A stretch of 61,589 nt of DNA, taken from assembly GCA_005808505.1 (NCBI GenBank), contig SYLX01000018.1:1-61589 (forward strand), written 5' to 3'. Positions 51,185-60,400 of the stretch are shown here, piece by piece; within the stretch, counting starts at the first letter, position 1; the number at the start of each line of letters is the position of its first letter. The position numbers and the translations under genes are program-made. Origin of the DNA: Bdellovibrionales bacterium (GTDB lineage Bacteria > Bdellovibrionota > Bdellovibrionia > Bdellovibrionales > JAMPXM01). A model generated the notes under the pieces. The model was not told the DNA's origin. It was given only the letters and a program-made list of their open reading frames with translations, and searched no databases.

Positions 51185-53575
51185 TTGAAAACTTCAGCTG
51201 TGCAGAACTTCAAAGCCTCATTCGCGAGCTTTCTCTCGAGGCACCCGCTCGTTTCGCTTTTTGCCGTCATCCTCATCGCTGCGACGGCTTGCGCGGGCCT
51301 GCCAAAACTTCATGCTAGCTACAGCTTTAAAGTTTGGTTTTCGTCGAACGATCCGGCACTCGTAGGTCTTGAAAAGTTCGAGCAGGAGTTCGGAAACGAC
51401 GACAGCATCGTGATCGCTGTTCATAGCCCATCTGGCGTTTTCGACAATGCAACGGTGTCGTTATTGCGCGAGCTCACGGATGATCTTTGGAGAGTCAAAG
51501 ACGTCATGCGCGTCGACTCGGCTACGAACCAACCGCTGGTTCGCTCGGTTGGCGACAACATTGAAATTGAACCGCTCCTCCCGACTCTCGAATCGCTTGA
51601 GAAGGCGAGCCAAAAAACTTTCATCGCTCAACAAGATCGCGAAGGTCGGCATCCAAGTTCGGTGACTGTCGTTGAGAGCAATTATCTCGATCGCAAAGAT
51701 CTCGCAATGGCGGATCCGCACATGCCGGATTACCTCATCAGCCGCGATGCGCAGACGGCCGTGATCTACGCGCACTTAAAGCCGTCTTTTGAAAGCGACG
51801 TTCTTTACTCGGATACGGTGAATGAAGTTCGGGCACTTCTCAAAAAGTACGAAGGCAACGGGGATCACAGTTTCCACCTGACGGGTTCCGCCGTCGTCGC
51901 TTACGCTTTCCAAGAGGTCTCGACTGCGGATCTTATCTACCTTACGCCCATCGTTTTTTTCCTCGCAACGATTCTGCTTTATTGGACCTTCCGCTCATGG
52001 TCGGCCATTGCTCTTACTTTGTCGTTCCTTTGCCTCACGATTCTAATGACGTTCGGAATTGCGGGCTGGCTCGGACTCAAGTTCAATGTCATGACCGCAG
52101 CCTTGCCGAACATTTTGATCGCGACGACGCTCGCCGATGCGATTCACCTTCTCAGTGCGTTCTTTCTCGCTCGCGGCAAAGGCCTATCGAAACAAGAAGC
52201 ACTCAAGTCTTCACTTGAGTCGAACATGGTGCCGACTTTACTCACGAGCGTTACGACGGTGCTGGGATTTCTCGCGTTCTGCACGTCGCAACTTGCGGCC
52301 GTGCGTGAGCTCGGGCTGCTCGCGGCAATCGGCATCATGGTCGCTTGGGTCGTGACGGTTGGATTGATGCCGGCCGCGTTGACCTATTTGCCGGCCGACG
52401 CCACCGTACGTGATGAGTCGGCTGGACCAAAATGGCGCGCCCGAATCACGAAGTACTTACTCTGGATCCAGCGTCACCGCGCTCCGATCATCGCTTCTTG
52501 GACGATTGCGTTCATCGTCAGCCTGGGGCTCGCAAGCCGCAATGAGGTGAACTCAGACGTTCTCAACTACTTCGCTGACTCCGTACCTGTTAAACAGGCG
52601 GACCAGTTTCTTCGTGATCATGTGGGGGGCTCGCGCGGAGTCGAGATCGTGATCGACAGCGGAAAAGCGGATGGCGTCAAAGATCCCGCCTTCCTAACGA
52701 AAGCCGATTCTCTTCAAGACTGGATCCGCCAGTACAACGGCGTGACGAAAGTGACGAGCATCGTCGATATCGTGAAAGACTTAAACCAAGCGCTTGAAGG
52801 TGATCAACACGATCAATTCAAGATTCCGGCTACCGAAGAGCAAGTGGCGCAACAACTCTTCCTCTACTCGATGAGCTTGCAAGCGGGCCAAGACCTTTCG
52901 TACTGGGCGACGATGGATTCCCGCAAGATGCGCGTCAAGGTCCTCTGGACGATTGAGAATTCGAAAGAGACTCTCTCCTTCTTGAAGCAGATGGAGTCGA
53001 AGTCCAAAGAGCTCGGTCTGAACGCGGCCGTCAGCGGTAAGTCGGCGCTTCTCCCCGCGATCAACGACCACATCGTGGAGACCTTCAACTCGTCAAACTG
53101 GCAAGCGCTCGCACTCGTTGCGATTACGATGCTCCTCATTTTCCGCTCTTGGAAGATCGGCTTCCTCGCGATGATCCCGAACGTGATTCCGCCGGCGTTT
53201 GGCGCGGCCGTCATGGCGCTTGCGAGCATCAACTACGATGTTGGCACGGTCCTCGTGATGAGCGTCGTGATGGGCATCGCGGTCGATGATACGATTCACT
53301 TCCTTACGCATTACACGGAGAAGACACGTCATCACGGACTTGCGCCGATCGACGCCATCACGGAAGTTTTCGAAGAAACAGGTCTCTCGCTCGTGCTCAC
53401 TACGGTTATCCTGGTCGTAGGCTTCGGCGTCTTCGCGCTCGGTAAGTTCACGCCTTCGGTGAACTTCGGAACGATGACAGCTATTGCACTTGGTCTCGCG
53501 ATCGGCGCGGACTTGTGCTTGCTGCCCGCGATCCTCATGAAAAAAGAAACTGTTAAGTCAGGAGTAAAGACATGA
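51185..53575 (+). CDS. RND-superfamily exporter (MMPL/HpnN-like)
   Basis: 796 residues with twelve membrane helices in two halves (one helix, a periplasmic domain of about 180 residues, then five helices, repeated). SYSFKVWFSSNDPALVGLEKF, TTLADAIHLLSAFF and GIAVDDTIHFLTHY are the family marks; the Asp residues in LADAIH and VDDTIH are the expected proton-relay positions. MMPL/HpnN-type exporters move lipids such as hopanoids or lipoproteins to the outer membrane. The start is TTG at 51185 with GGGG upstream. The co-encoded LolA-like protein and barrel suggest lipid export rather than drug efflux. Confidence 0.9.
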   Translation: MKTSAVQNFKASFASFLSRHPLVSLFAVILIAATACAGLPKLHASYSFKVWFSSNDPALVGLEKFEQEFGNDDSIVIAVHSPSGVFDNATVSLLRELTDDLWRVKDVMRVDSATNQPLVRSVGDNIEIEPLLPTLESLEKASQKTFIAQQDREGRHPSSVTVVESNYLDRKDLAMADPHMPDYLISRDAQTAVIYAHLKPSFESDVLYSDTVNEVRALLKKYEGNGDHSFHLTGSAVVAYAFQEVSTADLIYLTPIVFFLATILLYWTFRSWSAIALTLSFLCLTILMTFGIAGWLGLKFNVMTAALPNILIATTLADAIHLLSAFFLARGKGLSKQEALKSSLESNMVPTLLTSVTTVLGFLAFCTSQLAAVRELGLLAAIGIMVAWVVTVGLMPAALTYLPADATVRDESAGPKWRARITKYLLWIQRHRAPIIASWTIAFIVSLGLASRNEVNSDVLNYFADSVPVKQADQFLRDHVGGSRGVEIVIDSGKADGVKDPAFLTKADSLQDWIRQYNGVTKVTSIVDIVKDLNQALEGDQHDQFKIPATEEQVAQQLFLYSMSLQAGQDLSYWATMDSRKMRVKVLWTIENSKETLSFLKQMESKSKELGLNAAVSGKSALLPAINDHIVETFNSSNWQALALVAITMLLIFRSWKIGFLAMIPNVIPPAFGAAVMALASINYDVGTVLVMSVVMGIAVDDTIHFLTHYTEKTRHHGLAPIDAITEVFEETGLSLVLTTVILVVGFGVFALGKFTPSVNFGTMTAIALGLAIGADLCLLPAILMKKETVKSGVKT

Positions 53576-53874
53576 AGAATCGGACACGTGTTCCGAGTAT
53601 GGCTCATTTAACTCTCTTGGGAGCCGCTCTCATGATCGTTGGTTTTCAAAACTGCGCGGTTCAGAGTGACTCGGCCCTCAAGCACTCTGGAGACATCAAG
53701 ATCGGACTCGCGACACCTGAAGCGAGTGAAGAAGTGAAAGCCGCTTTCGTTAGAATTCTCGGCCGGCTCCCGAGCTCGGCTGAGCTCCAAGAGTGGACAG
53801 ATGCTCTTGATTCGGGAAGCACTCTCGAAGACCTGATGGAAGAACTCATGCGGCAGGCGATGAGTCGTAACTGA
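53572..53874 (+). CDS. Small lipoprotein with DUF4214-like half repeat
   Basis: 100 residues. The signal peptide ends in VGFQNC (Cys28), the non-standard lipobox with Asn at -1. The C-terminal 45 residues (VKAAFVRILGRLPSSAELQE, then WTDALDSGSTLEDLMEELM) read like one DUF4214 unit, a module of secreted, often S-layer or matrix, proteins. The ATG overlaps the exporter stop by 4 bp (ATGA), so it is translationally coupled to the exporter. It may be an exported partner or cargo. Confidence 0.68.
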   Translation: MKNRTRVPSMAHLTLLGAALMIVGFQNCAVQSDSALKHSGDIKIGLATPEASEEVKAAFVRILGRLPSSAELQEWTDALDSGSTLEDLMEELMRQAMSRN

Positions 53875-53922
53875 TTTGAGCATTTGGGGTTTCGATATTT
53901 GGTCTTTGATGGTGGAGGGCCG

Positions 53923-54714
53923 ATGGCTCATAAGCGAAAGCATCTAGCGGTAACGGCGACGATCATTCTCCTCAGCGGATTGGTCTTGTCATATCAAGCT
54001 TGCGGTAAAATTTTTGAGTACGGCGACGATAACAAGTCCGTACAAGGGACCCGCATTCCCGCTAACTATGATCCTTCGCAGTTACCTCCGGGAACGCAAA
54101 TTCCACCGGGCATGCAGCTACCTCCAGGCACCCAACTGCCTCCGGGAACGCAGCTTCCGCCTGGAACTCAGCTCCCTCCGGGCACGCAGCTGCCTCCGGG
54201 AACTCAGATTCCGGCGAACCTAGTTTCACTTGTAGTTCCCGCTTTCCCGGTTTGCGTCTTGGACGGTGCGGATTATGTCGGCTATTCACTCAAGAACAAT
54301 ACGAACTTGAAACTTGCGTTTGCCGACGTGAACGGCGCTCTCCACTGCGAAATCCAGGATAAAGATGGAGAAATTCGCAAACGGATCTTGAACGACAAAG
54401 CGCTCGTTGTTCCGAATGTCGACGTCGCGTGTCCGCAGCCTCTTGCGGCTGGCCAGTACCGATTGTCATTGATGGATAAGAACGTGACGAATCTTCAGAT
54501 CAAGAAGTTCTATCCGGCGGGTGAAAAGACTTGGTACCACCGGAACCTTTTCTTCCTTGGTCTTTTCGTTGACGTCACGAAATCATCAACGGGTCAAACG
54601 ACCGTCAAACTCGTGAAGGAAGAGCCAGCGCCCTATCTCTACGAGAGCGGATACGTGAACCGCGGAAACGGTTGCCGGTACTTTGACGATACCGATCCGT
54701 TCGACTTCTTCTGA
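53923..54714 (+). CDS. Lipoprotein with seven LPPGTQ hexapeptide repeats
   Basis: 263 residues. The signal peptide ends in LSYQAC (Cys27). Residues about 54-95 are seven tandem LPPGTQ/IPPGMQ units, a Pro/Gly-rich extended spacer. The C-terminal domain (about 100-263) is beta-rich with four cysteines (FPVCVLDG, LHCEIQD, VACPQPL, NGCRYFDD), and no family is recognised. The spacer probably holds this domain away from the membrane. The ATG at 53923 has GGAGG upstream. It follows the exporter operon by 48 bp and may be part of it. Confidence 0.75.
   Translation: MAHKRKHLAVTATIILLSGLVLSYQACGKIFEYGDDNKSVQGTRIPANYDPSQLPPGTQIPPGMQLPPGTQLPPGTQLPPGTQLPPGTQLPPGTQIPANLVSLVVPAFPVCVLDGADYVGYSLKNNTNLKLAFADVNGALHCEIQDKDGEIRKRILNDKALVVPNVDVACPQPLAAGQYRLSLMDKNVTNLQIKKFYPAGEKTWYHRNLFFLGLFVDVTKSSTGQTTVKLVKEEPAPYLYESGYVNRGNGCRYFDDTDPFDFF
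54082..54207 (+). repeat. Seven in-frame 18-bp repeats (LPPGTQ)
   Basis: Seven consecutive 18-bp units encode LPPGTQ, with two variant units near the start and synonymous differences between others (for example CCGGGA versus CCTGGA). The length is a multiple of 3, so copy-number change would lengthen or shorten the spacer without a frameshift. Confidence 0.95.
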
Positions 54715-55113
54715 TCCGGATTTCAAATCAATCGTTTTTGGGCGCCGTTTGGCTTTTTGGCTAAGCGGCGTTTCCACTTTGAACTGGCGCACTTCATTGC
54801 AGTTTTTGACTGCACTCCACCTGCGTACTTCTCTCCTAAATCCCCAGAACCTGGCTATTTCGTAGGAAAATTAAGGCGCTGACGCCTTGAGAGTCCGCGT
54901 TTGAAAACTGCAATAGAGTGCGCCAGTTCCTTCGAGGTGCATAGGTTCTGGACACGTGTGTCTCAGGATGAGTGACGCCCCTTCTCCGAAAGTGTCCGGC
55001 TCTCAATCTGAATCGATTTAGACTGCGCATCTGTTTTGCACAGTCTTCAAATTGCGGCCATACGCGATGAACCGCGAGATGGCGTTAAGACGACGGATGG
55101 AGAAGGAGTCTGT
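54715..55113. other. 399-bp intergenic region with interlocking inverted repeats
   Basis: There is no credible gene. The region holds arm A (54781-54806) and its inverted copy A' (54904-54929), 24 of 26 bases matching; arm B (54844-54852, CCAGAACCT) and its perfect inverted copy B' (54943-54951); and a 6-bp hairpin AAGGCG-CTGA-CGCCTT (54873-54888). The order A-B-A'-B' would make an H-type pseudoknot in RNA, or the two pairings could be alternatives. The word AAGTGTCCGG (54990-54999) also occurs inverted at 842-851. Confidence 0.6.
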
Positions 55114-56343
55114 ATGCTTGCACGAGCAAGTGAAACTCTGGGAATACTATTAGCCATGCTGGCTTTGCCGTTCCTGGCACACGCAGAAAGCGCAGGCCAA
55201 AAGCGCGTCTCCTACGACAAGTACGCACTCCGTGACAATCCGAGCTTTACGAACGGATTGGTCCGCGGCAACGCGAAAGAAATCGACGACAAAGCCGAAA
55301 TCACATTCACTCGCGAATCTCGCTGGAGCGTTGAAGGCGAAGCCGGTCGCACACGCTGGGAGAAAGCGGTCATCAAGAACACAAATGGCCAAGAGGAAAT
55401 CGTATGGATTCCGGCCGACGGTGCAAACTTCATCAAAGAGAAAAAAGGACTACCGGTCGCACCGAAGCCTCTCCAAGCGAAAGCAGCCGCCGCGAATGCC
55501 GCAGCTGCATCTAGCGGTTCCTCACCTAACGCTGGTCAGCCTGGCAACCAGCAGGCCGCGGTAGCGCAAACGAACTCTCGGAGTATCGCGAGCGTTGCTC
55601 CACAATCGGTGAACGTGACTCCGCAAATGGGAGTCGCCGCAGCAGCTCCTGCAACGTCGAATGCTAACTCGCGACTTGCTTCAAGCCTCGCGCTGAATTC
55701 ACCGGACATTGATATCTCGACGGGAAATTTCGGAGGTTCTTCGGGTCATCGCTCAAATAGCGGCTCTTCATCTTCGGGATCCGCTGGAAGTACGATCAAC
55801 AGTCCTCCTTCGATCGCGTCCGGAAACAACACGTTTAACGATTTACCCGCTGATGGCGCGCAGAATCCAAACGCCCCGTTCAATCCGGTGCCACCAAAGA
55901 AACAGGTTCCTCCGAAAGATCAGGCGAAAGACGACAAAAAGAAAGACGAGAAAAAAGAGGAAGACGAACGCAAGAAGAACGAACTCTGTGTCAACAACCC
56001 GAAGGACTATAATAGTAAGAAGAACGAAAAGATCAAAAGGGCCTTTAAGGATCAAGAAGATCCCTTCGCAGCGGGTTGGCCGAAGCCAGACAACGCCGCG
56101 GTGGAAACCCAAAAGAACAAATGGGTCGTCATCGTGGAAGGGAAGCCTGCAAAGACATCCTCCCTGCAGGTGTGCTTAGACCTTAAGAAGAATGTTCCGT
56201 TCTACCGAAATCTTGGAAAGCGCTTCGACATAAAATCGGATCAGCCGACAAATCCTTCAAAGACAAAAGAAGCAACTTCGGTTGCAAGTATCGGAGCTCG
56301 AACGAACACGTCCTCGACTCGCATTGCGAGCGTAGCGAAGTAA
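55114..56343 (+). CDS. Secreted low-complexity protein
   Basis: 409 residues. A signal peptide (about 1-25, LAHAES) and a short conserved-looking region (30-90, KYALRDNPSFTNGLVRG) are followed by a long Ala/Ser/Asn/Gly-rich stretch (115-250) and a highly charged Lys/Asp/Glu segment (DDKKKDEKKEEDERKKNE). A C-terminal globular piece has two cysteines. SIASVAP, VASIG and RIASVAK recur as a short motif (R/S)IASV. No family is recognised. It could be a matrix or surface protein. ATG 55114 has AAGGAG 5 nt upstream. Confidence 0.65.
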   Translation: MLARASETLGILLAMLALPFLAHAESAGQKRVSYDKYALRDNPSFTNGLVRGNAKEIDDKAEITFTRESRWSVEGEAGRTRWEKAVIKNTNGQEEIVWIPADGANFIKEKKGLPVAPKPLQAKAAAANAAAASSGSSPNAGQPGNQQAAVAQTNSRSIASVAPQSVNVTPQMGVAAAAPATSNANSRLASSLALNSPDIDISTGNFGGSSGHRSNSGSSSSGSAGSTINSPPSIASGNNTFNDLPADGAQNPNAPFNPVPPKKQVPPKDQAKDDKKKDEKKEEDERKKNELCVNNPKDYNSKKNEKIKRAFKDQEDPFAAGWPKPDNAAVETQKNKWVVIVEGKPAKTSSLQVCLDLKKNVPFYRNLGKRFDIKSDQPTNPSKTKEATSVASIGARTNTSSTRIASVAK

Positions 56344-56359
56344 GGAAGCTGGAAGACCC

Positions 56360-56920
56360 ATGATGGCCAAACTTCGACTCGGTCTTCTTGCCGCGCTAGG
56401 TTTTTTCGTCACCGCTCCGGCGGAGGCGAAGAACGTCGATTGCAAGTTTACCGAGAGATCAAAAGTTGAGACGCTAATGGGAGCTCTCCCCGCTTCGGTT
56501 ATCGGCTGGGTGAATTGCGGAACTCGCTATCCCGACGCCGGCATTTTCCTCGTTGTGAAATACAAAGACACCGACGAGGAGGCTCTACGCGAAGCTCTCA
56601 TTCAGATCGGTCGCACGATCGATAACGCAAGCGATTCGGCGAAGCTTGTGACGCGAGCTAAGTTGAACGTGAAATCACGCCGCTACGAAATTCAGACCAA
56701 AAGCGATGGCGGCGCTGATCCGAGCACGATCCACTACTCACTAGCCGTCGAGTTGAAACCCAACGAAGGTTACGCCTTCGTTCATTCGACGAGTGAGCGC
56801 GAAACCCAGCTCGCACGCCGCACTCTTGACTTCCTCCACGACGGCTTTCAAGATCCGTCGTTCCTCGCCGACATCGAAAAGACCGCGGCTAAGCCCGCAC
56901 AATCCCTCACGGCAAATTGA
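56360..56920 (+). CDS. Hypothetical exported protein
   Basis: 186 residues with a signal peptide (about 1-23, APAEAKN), then a mixed alpha/beta domain with two cysteines (VDCKFTE and VNCGTRY). No family is recognised. It starts 16 bp after the low-complexity protein gene with GGAAG upstream, so the two are probably co-transcribed and may act together in the envelope. Confidence 0.62.
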   Translation: MMAKLRLGLLAALGFFVTAPAEAKNVDCKFTERSKVETLMGALPASVIGWVNCGTRYPDAGIFLVVKYKDTDEEALREALIQIGRTIDNASDSAKLVTRAKLNVKSRRYEIQTKSDGGADPSTIHYSLAVELKPNEGYAFVHSTSERETQLARRTLDFLHDGFQDPSFLADIEKTAAKPAQSLTAN

Positions 56921-57032
56921 GCTACCCGGCCTCGATCTAGACCTTTCTCCAGGCTCGGAGGACGGAAAAATCGACGAAGAAGATGTACTTTCCTCATTTT
57001 GACGTCATCATCTTCATTGGGAGGGTTTCGAC

Positions 57033-57449
57033 GTGAAGGAAAAGTTCGCTCAAGCTTTGTTCAAAACAAAAGGATCGCGCATCGTTAAAATCGAAAGTGC
57101 GATGCCGCAGGATCCTTCAGAGCTCGTAACAACTCTTCACTTTTCCGACGGAACGATGCTTTCGACCCGCTACTGGCGCCTTCTCTGCGACGGTCGGCCC
57201 TTGATCAGCTCTTTTGATCACACCCAAAACTACAAGCTAAAAACTCCCACGCACGCGCCTGAAGAACTCATGGCGGAACTCAATGAGAAAACTCTCTGGA
57301 TCGCTTCTTGCGATGAAGAAACCGGCGATTTGACTCTCACGTTTGAAGGCGACATGAAGCTTGAGATTTTCAATTTCTCCGCCAACGAAGTTTGGGAGAT
57401 TCGCTTCGCTGACGGTTTCAAAGAATTCTCGAACTACGTTCTGGACTGA
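57033..57449 (+). CDS. Hypothetical cytoplasmic protein (DUF6188-like beta domain)
   Basis: 138 residues with no signal peptide. Two beta-rich halves each contain a strand with a DG turn: TTLHFSDGTMLSTRYWRL and LTLTFEGDMKLEIFNF, then EVWEIRFADG. This looks like DUF6188-type proteins, function unknown, at low confidence. GTG at 57033 has GGAGG 9 nt upstream. It converges on the large sensor kinase gene with a 3-bp gap. Confidence 0.6.
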   Translation: MKEKFAQALFKTKGSRIVKIESAMPQDPSELVTTLHFSDGTMLSTRYWRLLCDGRPLISSFDHTQNYKLKTPTHAPEELMAELNEKTLWIASCDEETGDLTLTFEGDMKLEIFNFSANEVWEIRFADGFKEFSNYVLD

Positions 57450-57452
57450 GTT

Positions 57453-60400
57453 TTATTGAAGAACAGGCTGCTGATCGTTGCAGTCGTTTCGACGGTAGCT
57501 CACGAGAAGTTCGATGAGCTGATCCTTCTGAACGGGCTTCGGCAGGAAGTCGCTAAAACCCGATCGGACGGTACGTTCTCTCTCCTCTTTCATGGCGTGA
57601 GCCGTAAGCGCGACGATCGGCGTCTTGAGCCCAGCTGCGCGAAGTCTTCTCGTTGCCTCGTGTCCGTCCATGCGCGGCATTTGTACGTCCATGAGGACGA
57701 CGTCAAACTCTGTATCGAGCGCCTTCTCCACACCTTGATACCCGTCATTTGCGATTTCAATCGATGCACCTGCACGCGTAAGAAGAATCTTGAGAAGCGC
57801 TTGGTTATCTGGCGAATCTTCGACGAGCAGAACTCGCAACCCCGTAAGGACTCCACGATCCCGTTCATTGGTTGGTCGCGACTCGTTTGAAAACCGAATC
57901 GCTTCTGTTCCGACGAACTTTGTTCCAGGCGTAACACCTACGCGAATCCGTGAGACAAACGTGCTGCCTTTACCAAGTTCACTCTCGACAAGTCTGAAGT
58001 CTCCCCCCATGGCTTGCGACAGGCGTTTGGTGAGAACTAGGCCCAACCCAGTCCCGCCGAACTTTCGCGTAGTGGAAACGTCAGCTTGCATGAACGGTTG
58101 AAAGAGGTTGGCAGCTTGCTCGGCAGAAATTCCGCGGCCCGTGTCGCGCACGGAAAAGCTAAGAGAATCTCCTTGGAAACTCACGTTCATCTCAACGACT
58201 CCGCGCGAGGTGAATTTGATCGCGTTGCCGACGACGTTGGTGAGGATTTGGCGGATGCGAACCGGATCCGATACGATACACTCGGGAATCGACGAAGTCG
58301 CCGCGACGGAGAATTGAATCGCATTCTCCTTTGCCCGGAAACCCATGAGCGAAGAGAAATCAGCAAGAAGCTCCGGAAGCGAAAACTCGATTTTTTCAAT
58401 GACGACCTTGCCGGCTTCCACTTTGGCCAGATCAAGGATGTCGTCAATGATGCGAAGAAGCTGGCCAGAGTTGCGGTCGATGACGGCTAGATAATCCTTC
58501 AGCTCGTTCGGTGAAAGCGTAGGGTCTTTCATTAAATCGACAAAGCCCATGATAGCGCCCAACGGCGTGCGAATTTCGTGACTCATATTCGCGAGGAAAG
58601 CGGACTTTGCTGAATTCGCGGCTTCGGCGGCTTCTTTTGCTTGCAGCAACTCTTCAGCGTGCCTCACTTCCTGCGTGCGATCCTGCGCGAGGATCACTGT
58701 ACCGCGCACGACCCCGTTTTCGTCACGGTCAGGAATAAAGGAGTTCGACAAATATCTTTTGTTTCCTTGGCTGTCGTGCGTATCGACTAGAATCTGCTGC
58801 GGTTCTCCTCGAAGAGCCGCATCGATCGCGCTCTTCCGTTGCTGAAACCCGCCTTCGTCGACGAGATCCTGGACACGCATTCCAACAACCTCTTCGGGCC
58901 TTTTACCAAACACTTTTTCATATTGTGCGTTCGCGAAGGTGTAGCGGTAATCCGGCGCAATGTAGCCGATCATGGCGGGAACCGCGTCGGTCACAAGACG
59001 GAAGTGATGCTGGCTTCGCTTCAGATCAGCCATGACTTGGCGCTCGGTCGTAACGTTCTCCATCGCGCCAATCATGCGAATGGGCTTGCCGAACTCATCG
59101 TGCAAAACGAAACCACGATCCCTTACCAACGCAAACGTGCCGTCTCCTCTTTCGAACCAATATTCATCGCTCCAATGGTTACGACCGAGTTCCATGAGCT
59201 GATGAATTTCTCGTGAAACACGTTCGCGATCGTCGTGATGGATGTGGTCGATCCACCATGATCCGGTCGTTTTCCGCAGGGTCGCCGGATAACCGAGCTC
59301 CGACGAAATCGCCTCGTTCCATTCAATCGAGTTTGAAAGGAGATCCCAATCCCAAATCGCATTGCGGGTCGCCCGCGTTGCCGTCTCGAACCGAACTTGA
59401 GAATGCTTCAGCTGAGACGTGAGTTCCTGAAGTTTCTCGCGCTCGATTTTTCTTTCGTGAATATCCGTATCAGTTCCGTACCAGCGTCTGATCTTGCCAT
59501 TCTCATCATACGTTGGTTGGGCGCGGAAGAGGTGCCAGCGGTACTCTCCCGAGATCGCGCGCAGGCGGCATTCGACTTCGTAGGTTCCACCACTTTTCAA
59601 AACGCTATCCCACAACGGCAGAAGCTGCTTCAAATCATCGGGGTGAATGGCTTGCATCCATCCGCCGTTGAGACTCAGCTCTGGCGAAAGGCCTGTGTAT
59701 TCCGTCCAACGACGATTGAAATAATCGACGTGCCCCAATGCATCGGCACCCCAAACTATCTGCGGCATCGAATCCGCAAGCGCGCGGAACTCTTGAACGC
59801 TGTCCTCGATCCGTTGGCGCGCAAGGATCCGCTCGGTGACGTCGAGCGATGTCCCACTAAAACGCGTGGGTTGTCCTTTTTCATCAAGTAAAATTTGTCC
59901 TCTGGCTTCGATCCACCGGATACTTCCATCAGGGCGAACGACCCTATACTCCGTTGTGAAAATTGAATGAGCCGCGATGGCCCTCTCAATTGCCTCGATG
60001 GTCTTTTCGCGATCAAGCGGATGAATCCGTTCCAACGCCGCTTCGAGGGTTTCGGGAAACGTCTTGAGGTCGACGCCCCAGTCTTCTGCCATCTGAGGAC
60101 TCAGAGTTGTTCGGCGCGATTCCAAAGCGACTTCCCAAAACCCGACGCGGGCTGTTTTGATCGCTTGAGCAAGCTGCTCGCGACTTCGACGAAGTTCTGT
60201 ATTTGCGGCTTGAACTTCCTGCGCTCGGAGGATGACTTCCGCTTGCATCCGCACGATTTCATTTTTTAAGCCGGCCGGGGCGTCTTTATCTTCATGATCT
60301 TCGGCGAACCTCGTGACGTCTTCGGCGCTGTGAACGATATACAAGATCTCGCCTTGAGCATCGAGAACAGGAAAGTTCATCGGGCTCCAATAGCGACGCT

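Noticed and set aside
54082-54207. Short regular repeats considered as a CRISPR array
   Set aside because: There are no spacers: the 18-bp units are head to tail and encode LPPGTQ in frame.
55709-56179. Arg/Lys-rich 156-codon frame inside the low-complexity protein gene
   Set aside because: It is the +1 shadow of a Lys/Asp/Glu-rich coding region; the supported frame has a signal peptide and ribosome site.
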